22,363 bases of DNA. Origin: a virus. The translations under genes and the position numbers were made by a program. Positions 7,095 through 12,146 of the stretch are shown here, in pieces. Within the stretch, counting starts at the first letter, position 1; every line of letters begins with the position of its first letter. The notes below the pieces were generated by a model, which ran no database searches, was not told the origin of the DNA, and saw only the letters and a list, made by a program, of their open reading frames with translations. The stretch is taken from IMG/VR virus record IMGVR_UViG_3300027906_000170, positions 1 through 22,363 of that record; one strand, written 5' to 3'.

Positions 7095-7269
7095 AAAATA
7101 CTGTTCCGTTATGATTAACTTCTTTTAATGGATACGGTTGATGTGTCCAACGATACGCACTTTTCTTAATATTCCTACGACAAGTAACCACACCATCTTC
7201 TTCACTACGCCATATGTCGTTAAGCGTGTCGAGACTAATCATTTTGTCGCAATACCTACACTCAGTCAT
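7078..7269 (-). CDS. Hypothetical small protein with CxxC motif
   Basis: The start at ATG 7269 makes an ATGA overlap with the previous stop; a GTG at 7278 with GGAG upstream is the alternative and adds three residues. The N-terminus has CRYC, and one further Cys (VVTCRRN) lies 26 residues later, followed by a basic, aromatic segment. Three cysteines plus a nearby His in HQPYP could bind zinc, but the second CxxC typical of the sister zinc ribbons in this operon is missing. It may be a decayed or divergent zinc ribbon. Confidence 0.58.
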   Translation of the reverse strand: MTECRYCDKMISLDTLNDIWRSEEDGVVTCRRNIKKSAYRWTHQPYPLKEVNHNGTVFYVQNK

Positions 7270-7568
7270 AGCCCCCACTCTTCTCCAGTATCTTGGTCTT
7301 CTATTTTCCAGACTTCAAACTCTGTAACCCAAGAGTTAGTGAAATCAAAGTAGTCATCAACGTTAAAAACGATATGTTCTCTAACATCAGAAAGTTCCAT
7401 GTCTTTTGGAATATCAAAAGTCTTGCTGTCTTCGTGCCTCCAAAAGATTTCAACCTCAACTCTCTTCATACCTTGAGGTATAGGTTTGTCTTCATCGTCT
7501 ACGTCTAATAGTTTTATACTTAAAGGCGGTACTTTAATAGTTCTACCTTCTACATCTACATCACTCAT
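7266..7568 (-). CDS. Hypothetical acidic protein, 100 residues
   Basis: The protein is acidic and beta-leaning, with MSDVDVEGRTIKVPPLSIKL at the N-terminus, RVEVEIFWRHEDSKTFDIP in the middle and NSWVTEFEVWKIEDQ towards the end. No motif is recognised. The start is joined to the preceding small zinc-ribbon gene by a TAATG overlap. It is an internal member of the early operon. Confidence 0.6.
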   Translation of the reverse strand: MSDVDVEGRTIKVPPLSIKLLDVDDEDKPIPQGMKRVEVEIFWRHEDSKTFDIPKDMELSDVREHIVFNVDDYFDFTNSWVTEFEVWKIEDQDTGEEWGL

Positions 7569-7720
7569 TAATACAACTCTCCTCTTTCTTCATCAAAACA
7601 TTCACTACAAACGATGTCGTTACCAACCATTTCAGTAACACCCGGAATAGTTGAATGCGTAACTACTTCAGAAATAACTTGTTCACATAATTCACATTCT
7701 TGCTCTGGACTAAGACTCAT
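7568..7720 (-). CDS. 50-residue Cys4 zinc-ribbon protein
   Basis: This small gene fills what would otherwise be a 140-base gap. It starts at ATG 7720, overlaps the previous gene by 11 bases with GGAGAG upstream, and its TAA merges with the next ATG as TAATG. The protein contains CELC (C9, C12) and CSEC (C38, C41), a zinc-ribbon spacing. Its framing, Shine-Dalgarno and overlaps on both sides support a real gene. A DNA- or RNA-contact role is plausible but unproven. Confidence 0.72.
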   Translation of the reverse strand: MSLSPEQECELCEQVISEVVTHSTIPGVTEMVGNDIVCSECFDEERGELY

Positions 7721-7994
7721 CGAACTCACTCTCCATTAACTCAGTAATATAAATATCGTGCGATCTTTGAAACATTTCAATCATGTGTTTAAACATATGT
7801 TCTTCGATAGGCCACTCACTTTGAGGAGTGCAATACCCTTCTAATTCATGTTGTTGTAATGCCTCATCAGTCCCACAAGGATTACAAACATAAACAGCTT
7901 TAGTATCTGCTGTTCTAGTAGTACGACTTAAAGAATTAAAAACTTGAGTAGGATGCAATTCGTTATTATTGCAACGTGGACATTTTTCTTTCAT
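7710..7994 (-). CDS. Zinc-ribbon protein, 94 residues
   Basis: The N-terminal half is a zinc ribbon: CPRC (C5, C8) and CNPC (C37, C40), with the typical RTADTKAVYVC beta hairpin before the second pair. The C-terminal half is an acidic helical region (EEHMFKHMIEMFQRSHDIYI). Proteins of this type are common in actinophage and cyanophage early regions, and some may be transcription-related, but no partner can be named. It overlaps its upstream neighbour by 4 bases (ATGA). Confidence 0.7.
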   Translation of the reverse strand: MKEKCPRCNNNELHPTQVFNSLSRTTRTADTKAVYVCNPCGTDEALQQHELEGYCTPQSEWPIEEHMFKHMIEMFQRSHDIYITELMESEFDES

Positions 7995-8248
7995 TGTTTC
8001 CCTTCGTAATAATCAGTGCGGTTGAACCTGTCTTCCGCACAATCTTCATTCCAATTTTCTACACATGTATTGTCTTCCATCCAACACATGATCTTGTCAT
8101 GTAACAACTCAACACAATCACCCCAATGAGAGAACTGTCTACTTAATACTGTTTGCTTTTCATTGTCACTATTTATTTCTTCAAACCTGTACGTGTAGTA
8201 CTCATCCTCTTTGTTGTGAACTATTTCTATTCCAGTTATCCAACCCAT
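7991..8248 (-). CDS. Hypothetical acidic protein, 85 residues
   Basis: It begins MGWITGIEIVHNKEDEYYTYRFEE, with beta-strand periodicity, and ends in a strongly acidic Cys/Trp-containing region (CWMEDNTCVENWNEDCAED). No known domain is seen. The start overlaps the preceding stop as TAATG. The high acidity and small size recall phage anti-host inhibitors or DNA mimics, but that is only a guess. Confidence 0.6.
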   Translation of the reverse strand: MGWITGIEIVHNKEDEYYTYRFEEINSDNEKQTVLSRQFSHWGDCVELLHDKIMCWMEDNTCVENWNEDCAEDRFNRTDYYEGKQ

Positions 8249-8583
8249 TACTTTACTCTCCTTACATTAAAGAACCCTCTTAACCGAGGCTCCATGTCCA
8301 TCAAATACCTCGCATAATACGGAGCATGATTGTTATTTATTTTGAACACAGGGTCAGTAGTATTCATTGCTATCTGCCAACGCACTACTTCAATAAGAGA
8401 TTTCATCCCCCATTTATTACGTCCAAGCTCAAGTAAATCCAATGCCATACGATGTAAATGTTCATACACTTCAGGGTTATCAGCATGGAATCTCAACCAT
8501 TCACCCGGATATTCTCTCCAATAAATAGGATGAAGGTCGTCTTCAAAACCCACTCCTTCTGGATTATCTAGTACTGCTGGCAT
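8248..8583 (-). CDS. Conserved phage protein of unknown function, 111 residues
   Basis: The start at ATG 8583 has AAGGAGAG 7 bases upstream and is preferred over ATG 8613. The sequence has a pattern I associate with a widespread phage family: FHADNPEVYEHLHRMALDLLELGRNKWG, then SLIEVVRWQIAM, then VFKINNNHAPYYARYLMDMEPRLRGFFNVRRVK. Such proteins occur in phages of varied hosts, usually among early or DNA-metabolism genes, and the FKINN..YYAR core is probably functional. The biochemical activity is not known to me. Confidence 0.7.
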   Translation of the reverse strand: MPAVLDNPEGVGFEDDLHPIYWREYPGEWLRFHADNPEVYEHLHRMALDLLELGRNKWGMKSLIEVVRWQIAMNTTDPVFKINNNHAPYYARYLMDMEPRLRGFFNVRRVK

Positions 8584-8710
8584 TATGAATCTCTCCTTCC
8601 AAAGTGTCTTCAATAGCCACCTTTAAAATAAACTCACCTAAAGTTTCTTTATGAAAATTAGAAACCCAAGTATATTTCTGATGCTCAACCCTAAACGTCA
8701 CAAAACTCAT
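8564..8710 (-). CDS. 48-residue hypothetical protein, first gene of the early operon
   Basis: ATG 8710 is preceded by AAGGAG with an 8-base spacer, one of the best ribosome-binding sites in the window. The frame runs to TAA 8566-8564, overlapping the next gene by 20 bases. The product begins MSFVTFRVEHQKYTWVSNFH and continues GEFILKVAIEDTLEGEI, a beta-hairpin-then-helix pattern. It is too small to classify. It would be the promoter-proximal gene of the operon that ends with ssb. Confidence 0.6.
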   Translation of the reverse strand: MSFVTFRVEHQKYTWVSNFHKETLGEFILKVAIEDTLEGEIHNASSTR

Positions 8711-8955
8711 AACAGTTACTCCTTTTCCTCATATCGCATAAACCTTAAACACAACAACAAAAACCCAATACTATAGTTCTATAAGAACATCCCTGAGGGG
8801 GGCGAAGGTCATCACCCACCACGCGACTAGTGGTCGGCGGCGTAACGCCGTCACGACGCTTGCGGCGTGATGGGTGGGGTTCCGCGGGATTCCTAAGATA
8901 ATCCGAAATTTTAATTTCGTGATTTCTCTTGGAATTGGGCGGTGAGACTAATCAC
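8711..8955. other. Intergenic region with GC-rich stem-loops
   Basis: No gene is seen. An AT-rich part (8711-8790) is the likely promoter zone for the minus-strand operon. It is followed by a much more GC-rich block: CGTCACGACG at 8849-8858 and CGGCGTGATG at 8863-8872 form a hairpin with one mismatch and one G-T pair; CGGCG-TAA-CGCCG lies at 8838-8850; and CCCACC (8815-8820) can pair with GGTGGG (8873-8878) around both. Beyond it are GGATT/AATCC and the hairpin CGAAAT-TTTA-ATTTCG near 8907-8922. The block could be a structured leader or small RNA, a protein-binding cruciform, or a second terminator for read-through. Confidence 0.45.
8776..8788. promoter_or_regulatory. Palindrome GTTCT-ATA-AGAAC, possible operator
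   Basis: A perfect 5-base inverted repeat around ATA sits 66 bases upstream of the first gene of the ssb operon, within an AT-rich stretch suitable for a promoter. The minus strand reads TATAGAACTATAGTATTG here. Binding of a dimeric repressor is a reasonable inference. No confident -35/-10 pair can be assigned. Confidence 0.3.
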
Positions 8956-9031
8956 AAAAAAAGTTAAGAGAGGAGAGAGAGGGAGTCGTCCGAGTCGAAG
9001 ACCCGGACTACTCCAGAGGCTCTCTCCTCTC
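8956..9031 (-). terminator. Long intrinsic terminator of the 10358-9038 transcript
   Basis: On the minus strand, just past the TAG at 9038, a stem of GAGAGGAGAGAG with CTCTCTCCTCTC (9031-9020 and 8979-8968, 12 pairs) continues inward with a second stem (9013-9004 against 8992-8983, 9 of 10 pairs) and a GTC-TTC-GAC cap. It is followed by TTAAC and seven T residues (8962-8956). This is a textbook Rho-independent terminator with an unusually long stem, and suggests a strongly expressed transcript that must be kept out of the next operon. Confidence 0.85.
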
Positions 9032-9037
9032 AAGTGA

Positions 9038-9937
9038 CTAGAAGTCAGCTACATCTTGAGCATTTTGCTGATCTCGATGACCTGCTTGTTCGATGCGGTC
9101 TTTTGCATCGTTTACTTGCCGTTCAGCGTGGTCAGCGCCCCAGATGAGCTTGCGCCCTTCTGCTAGCCACTCTGCGACATCCTCTCCTTCGGTGAGCCTA
9201 ACTATGGCTACCCAAGGATAACTGTCGCTTAATTTGAAGCGTAGCTGGTCGTAAGCCATTCGGCGATCCGAAGTGGAATCGACTTCTTGTTCACCGTTCC
9301 ACATTGGGACAATGACTTCATCCCCGCCGATGTCTTGAAGCTGGTAAGCCTTCTTCAGAACTGGTTGTCCTGATGGAGTCTTAGCGCCTGTTTCTATGTC
9401 CATGTGGACAATCTTCAAGCCTTTGCCACGCTTATCGTCGTAGGCAAAGTACTTAGGGGCATGTACCGCTCTAATGGCAACTCGCTCTTTACGAGGCTTG
9501 CCCTTTATATCGGTATTGCCTACTACGTGGCATAACTGTACGTCATACGGGGCGGTGAATAACTCTGGGAATGGTTCAAATTCCACTGGTCGCATTCCAC
9601 CTCGTGCTTCGGCTTTAACCTCGAAGACTACCTGTGGGGCTTCTGGCGCTACTATCGAGACGATTCCATTTGGATCGCCATGAAAGTAAAAGCGTCGGGA
9701 GCCATCCTTGGAGGCTTCAGCATCTATGTATTCGACGCTTTGCCAGTTGCTACGCCATGCTTTGAATACCCGATTAGGGTTCTGACCAGTCGCTATCGCT
9801 TTCGCTTCGGCGGCTGGTCGGTCTTGCACAGCGTCAATCTTGCGCGCCCATGTTTGTATTGCTTTATCGTCGCGATCAAAGGATGGCAAAAAGTCTTCTG
9901 CTATTTCTTTGTTTTCGCTTGTTGTTTCTGTACTCAT
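9038..9937 (-). CDS. Hypothetical 299-residue protein, strongly terminated unit
   Basis: The product begins MSTETTSENKEIAEDFLPSFDRDDKAIQTWARKI and ends with a charged coiled-coil-like tail (DHAERQVNDAKDRIEQAGHRDQQNAQ). The middle has beta-rich blocks (GIVSIVAPEAPQVVFEVKAEA, PYDVQLCHVVGN, ERVAIRAVHAPKYFAYDD). No catalytic motif, signal peptide or membrane segment is seen. The gene is visibly GC-richer and uses more C- and G-ending codons than its neighbours, and a very strong terminator follows it. It is joined to the upstream gene by TAATG with AAAGGAG ahead. These features fit an abundantly expressed protein, possibly DNA-binding or virion-associated, or a recently acquired gene. The family is not recognised. 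Confidence 0.8.
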   Translation of the reverse strand: MSTETTSENKEIAEDFLPSFDRDDKAIQTWARKIDAVQDRPAAEAKAIATGQNPNRVFKAWRSNWQSVEYIDAEASKDGSRRFYFHGDPNGIVSIVAPEAPQVVFEVKAEARGGMRPVEFEPFPELFTAPYDVQLCHVVGNTDIKGKPRKERVAIRAVHAPKYFAYDDKRGKGLKIVHMDIETGAKTPSGQPVLKKAYQLQDIGGDEVIVPMWNGEQEVDSTSDRRMAYDQLRFKLSDSYPWVAIVRLTEGEDVAEWLAEGRKLIWGADHAERQVNDAKDRIEQAGHRDQQNAQDVADF

Positions 9938-10188
9938 TAGTTAGCTCCTTTTATGTTTGGTATTTGTGAGTAGTAGATCGTCCATACCGTGACTGGTCGA
10001 TCAGTGGCAGTAGCGTAAGAGGACTTAGTAAAGTACTCAACACGCTGATCTGCCATATTTATGTGAGCAACGCGAACAGCAAGCTCAAAAGTGCCAAGCT
10101 TGTGATTCACGTTATTCACTCGATAATACGGACGGAAGTTGGATACCTCTGTTCCGTATTCACGTATCGATATGATGTTTAACCGCAT
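9937..10188 (-). CDS. Hypothetical basic protein, 83 residues
   Basis: The protein is beta-rich and basic (RPYYRVNNVNHKLGTFELAVRVAHI, VEYFTKSSYATATDRPVTVWTIYY). GGAGG lies just before the ATG, and the start overlaps the end of the preceding 59-residue gene by 10 bases; its stop merges with the next ATG. It may have an SH3-like or OB-like small barrel, but that is only an impression from strand spacing. The function is unknown. Confidence 0.65.
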   Translation of the reverse strand: MRLNIISIREYGTEVSNFRPYYRVNNVNHKLGTFELAVRVAHINMADQRVEYFTKSSYATATDRPVTVWTIYYSQIPNIKGAN

Positions 10189-10358
10189 TCAACCTCCTTC
10201 AATTCACCAATTTGTTCAGCTATTACTTCCCACTGGTGTACTGGAATGAATGGGATGAAATTGACGAAAGTAAAAACGCCGTCTTCAGCCAATTCAGGGT
10301 AATCGGCATGAAATTCAAGTGCTGATTTCAGATGCCAAAATGGTTTAAATGTAAGCAT
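10179..10358 (-). CDS. 59-residue hypothetical protein, first gene of its unit
   Basis: ATG 10358 is preceded by AGGAG with a 6-base spacer and the frame runs to TAA 10181-10179. The product, MLTFKPFWHLKSALEFHADYP followed by FTFVNFIPFIPVHQWEVIAEQIGELKEVECG, is aromatic-rich and resembles short phage proteins with a helix-strand-helix layout. Overlap with the next gene and a good ribosome-binding site support it. Without it there would be an unexplained 170-base gap. The function is unknown. Confidence 0.68.
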   Translation of the reverse strand: MLTFKPFWHLKSALEFHADYPELAEDGVFTFVNFIPFIPVHQWEVIAEQIGELKEVECG

Positions 10359-10658
10359 ATTATTCTCCTAACCCTGCGCCCAGAACAGACGCAGTTAACC
10401 GCTCTGCATCACACTGACCAGAGGCGTAGCAATGTTTGGTTAGTCGCTGAGGCGGCGTAGCAATCTCCGATTGCACAGCCGGTCGCAGTAGACTCCAGCA
10501 TTGCACAGCAGTCTGTGGCTCGGTTTCAGCGGTCATAATTGGGGCGTGTGACCGTAGCAATCTACGATTGCACAGGTAACTAGAACCGATTTGAGGGCGA
10601 AATCGAAGGTGTGATAAAGAGCGCGGTTAACTGTGTGTGTGTGTAACTGTAGAGAGAG

Positions 10659-10812
10659 CCAGTTTTATTAACGAAAGCCCTAGGCCGAGAGCGGAGCAGG
10701 ACGCACATCCGTAGCAATCTATGATTGCACAGGATACGTCCCCGAAAGTGCGCTCTTTGCATCTTTCGGCGAAGGCCAAGCGAAGCGTAGGGAGTTTCGA
10801 TTAATAAAATGG
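10659..10812 (+). other. Structured domain I of the candidate RNA
   Basis: TTTTATTAA (10663-10671) pairs with TTAATAAAA (10801-10809), CGAAA (10672-10676) with TTTCG (10795-10799), and CCCTA (10678-10682) with TAGGG (10788-10792); GGCC at 10683 and 10774 may continue the stem, and CC (10659-10660) can pair with GG (10811-10812). Inside are a long hairpin, GGACG (10699-10703) with CGTCC (10737-10741) around ATCC/GGAT and GCAATC/GATTGC, and directly after it CCGAAAG (10742-10748) with CTTTCGG (10763-10769). The 14-base loop of the latter contains GCGCTCTTT, complementary to AAAGAGCGC at 10616-10624. Confidence 0.65.
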
Positions 10813-11000
10813 AATCACTACAGACTGTTGTTAGTAGCGAGCCTAGCGAATGCGTGGCGATGCAGTAGACTAGAATCTCCGATTCTTAGTCGCTGGTGTC
10901 ATTTTAAATCCCGAAGGGATTTCGTAGCAATCTATAGTCGCTCGCTCGCGAGCAGACTTGATTGTCCAGAATGACACTACTAACTACAGTGTGTGTGATT
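10813..11000 (+). other. Structured domain II of the candidate RNA
   Basis: AATCAC (10813-10818) pairs with GTGATT (10995-11000), then ACTGT (10824-10828) with ACAGT (10986-10990), a T-T mismatch, and GTTAGTAG (10830-10837) with CTACTAAC (10977-10984). Inside are a 10-pair hairpin with one bulge (10868-10891) and a stem TGTCATT/AATGACA (10897-10903, 10970-10976). The stem holds AAATCCC-GAA-GGGATTT (10906-10922) and a long hairpin at 10928-10964 whose nested stems are CAATC/GATTG, AGTC/GACT and GCTCG/CGAGC. The layout is a clean multi-branch junction. Confidence 0.65.
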
Positions 11001-11720
11001 TGCTTGCACTCGAACGGTTACAGCGCGATGAGCGGAGGGAACCGGAGCGAAGCCACAGGTTCGTGATGGCGTTAGAAATCTCTGATTTCACAGCCATCTA
11101 GAATCGTCAAACATAGCAAACATAAGATCGTTGACGGATCTCTCCGTCACGACCGTCCACAGGTCGCTCTGTGGTCGGGAATCCAGTGGATTCACGAAAC
11201 ACAAACACACGGACAACACACCCATACAAGCCCACCAGACACACCAGCCGCATAACACAGCAAAAACCATAGAAACACAGGAAAATACAAGCTCAAAGTT
11301 CAGGCACCCCTGTGGTGTAGCATTTTTTGCTGTTGTTAGCGGGTGATGTCGGTGTTTTATCAGCAAACCGAAGACGCAAGTCGAGGTTTGGTGTGTCGCG
11401 TGGGGGGTGATGTACCTGAGGCCCCCTCAGATATTAAGTGTCTGGTGTGTTTGGTTGTGCGTGGACACCGGTTGTGTTTGTTTTGGGGGTTTGGGTTGTT
11501 GCCTAGTTTCCCCTTGGGTGCCGTCCGTCCGTTTTGAGTACGGTTCCACTCTGAGTTCGAGCGATCACGCTTTGCTCTGTCCCTGCCTGACTTGCTGGTA
11601 GGGAGCAGAAGCCCTTCTGACGGGCGAACGGAACCTGATAAGGGTTCGCACATCTCGTTTTTATGAATATGCCCTGTGATGTGGACGGGGCGCGTATATA
11701 TTTATATCATAGGAGAGAAC

Positions 11721-11786
11721 ATGTTCAAACCTTATAGGAGTTTTTTATGGCCGCAATGTCAAATTATTTGGAGACTAAAGTCTTAG
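11721..11786 (+). CDS. Possible 21-residue leader peptide overlapping the first tail gene
   Basis: ATG 11721 follows AGGAG with a 5-base spacer, as good a site as that of the real downstream gene. The frame reads MFKPYRSFLWPQCQIIWRLKS and stops at 11784-11786, inside the 131-residue tail gene in another frame. The downstream Shine-Dalgarno (AGGAG 11736-11740) lies within this frame, so its translation could couple to or modulate the start of the virion operon. It may equally be chance. The AT-rich TATATATTTATAT around 11695-11707 is the likely promoter -10 zone, but no clear -35 is seen. Confidence 0.3.
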   Translation: MFKPYRSFLWPQCQIIWRLKS

Positions 11787-12142
11787 ACTATGTTCTTCGC
11801 GATCAAGCAGATTGGGCGCCTACCGCTGTGTACCTTTCGTTGCATACAGCTAACCCTGATGAAGACGGTTCCGGTACAGAGGTGTCTGGTGGGTCTTATG
11901 CAAGGCAGGCTATTACTTTTAATGCCGCTCACGCTACTAACGGTACGATAGACAATTCGTCTGAAGAGACTTTCACTAACATGCCGGGAGTTGCTGTGAC
12001 TCATATAGGCATTTGGGATTCTGTTGATTCGTCTGGTAGTAACAATTTGTTGTTTTATGGTGCTGTGTCTTCGCCTAAGACTGTTACTGCTGGTGACACT
12101 ATTACGCTTGCGGCGGGTGCGCTAGATATAACTTTGGCTTAG
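11747..12142 (+). CDS. Phage tail/virion protein, 131 residues
   Basis: The sequence follows a well-known small phage structural pattern: NYLETKVLDYVLRD at the N-terminus, PTAVYLSLHTANPDEDGSGTEVSGGSYARQAITF in the first half, then VTHIGIWDS, LLFYGAVSSPKTVTAGDTITLAAGALDITLA at the end. Members are small beta-sandwich proteins encoded beside tail fibres in many phages and often described as tail fibre or Gp80-like proteins. AGGAG lies 6 bases before the ATG. It opens the plus-strand virion block, right after the candidate structured RNA. Its exact place in the virion is unknown. Confidence 0.78.
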   Translation: MAAMSNYLETKVLDYVLRDQADWAPTAVYLSLHTANPDEDGSGTEVSGGSYARQAITFNAAHATNGTIDNSSEETFTNMPGVAVTHIGIWDSVDSSGSNNLLFYGAVSSPKTVTAGDTITLAAGALDITLA

Positions 12143-12146
12143 TCCA

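Larger units (their letters stand above)
10453..11098 (+). repeat. Recurring hairpin GTA-GCAATC-NNN-GATTGC-ACA with changing outer stem
   Basis: Near-identical inner hairpins lie at 10457-10477, 10554-10574 and 10711-10731. Each sits in an outer stem that differs between copies but stays complementary: CGGC/GCCG, ACC/GGT and ATCC/GGAT. Related forms are GACTA-GAATC with GATTC-TAGTC (10868-10891), an expanded copy (10924-10964) and GATGGC-GTTA-GAAATC with GATTTC-ACA-GCCATC (11065-11098). The conserved GTA/ACA internal loop with covarying flanks points to selection on structure. Confidence 0.7.
10370..11665 (+). ncRNA. Candidate giant structured noncoding RNA (GOLLD/ROOL-like in style)
   Basis: About 1.3 kb between two operons holds no convincing gene but is dense in nested inverted repeats. 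Two domains abut at 10812/10813, each closed by roughly 19 pairs; a 9-base complement places a hairpin loop in a pseudoknot; a recurring hairpin appears with different but complementary outer stems; AC-rich (11195-11290) and GT-rich (11438-11500) tracts can pair over a distance; and a junction-like 3' domain (11542-11635) is followed by five T residues at 11658-11662. The plus strand is favoured by that T-tract, a G-U pair (10662:10810) and a U-U mismatch (10829:10985), but this is not decisive. Giant ornate RNAs such as GOLLD and ROOL occur in phages and have this size; class membership is inference. A dense cruciform DNA region is the alternative. Confidence 0.6.

Noticed and set aside
10632-10645. 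TG dinucleotide repeat as a functional element
   Set aside because: Only six or so TG units; short microsatellites of this size are uninformative, though it may be a loop of a GTTA/TAAC hairpin.
10453-11098. CRISPR array
   Set aside because: The recurring unit is itself palindromic, spacing is irregular (about 75 to 160 bases) and the intervening sequences are structured and not uniform spacers.
10453-11098. Integron attC sites or transposon ends
   Set aside because: No GTTRRRY/RYYYAAC core sites, no integrase or transposase, and no target-site duplications are seen.
11088-11653. Several 64-97 residue frames on both strands inside the structured region
   Set aside because: Their translations are low-complexity (Thr/His/Gln- or Cys/Val/Trp-rich), overlap one another on both strands, lack good ribosome-binding sites and coincide with inverted repeats. 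They look like by-products of the AC- and GT-rich tracts.
10370-11665. tRNA or tmRNA gene
   Set aside because: I looked for a T-arm (GTTCRA with a 5-pair stem) followed by a 7-pair acceptor; GTTCG occurrences at 11059 and 11555 pair within other stems and do not make a cloverleaf.
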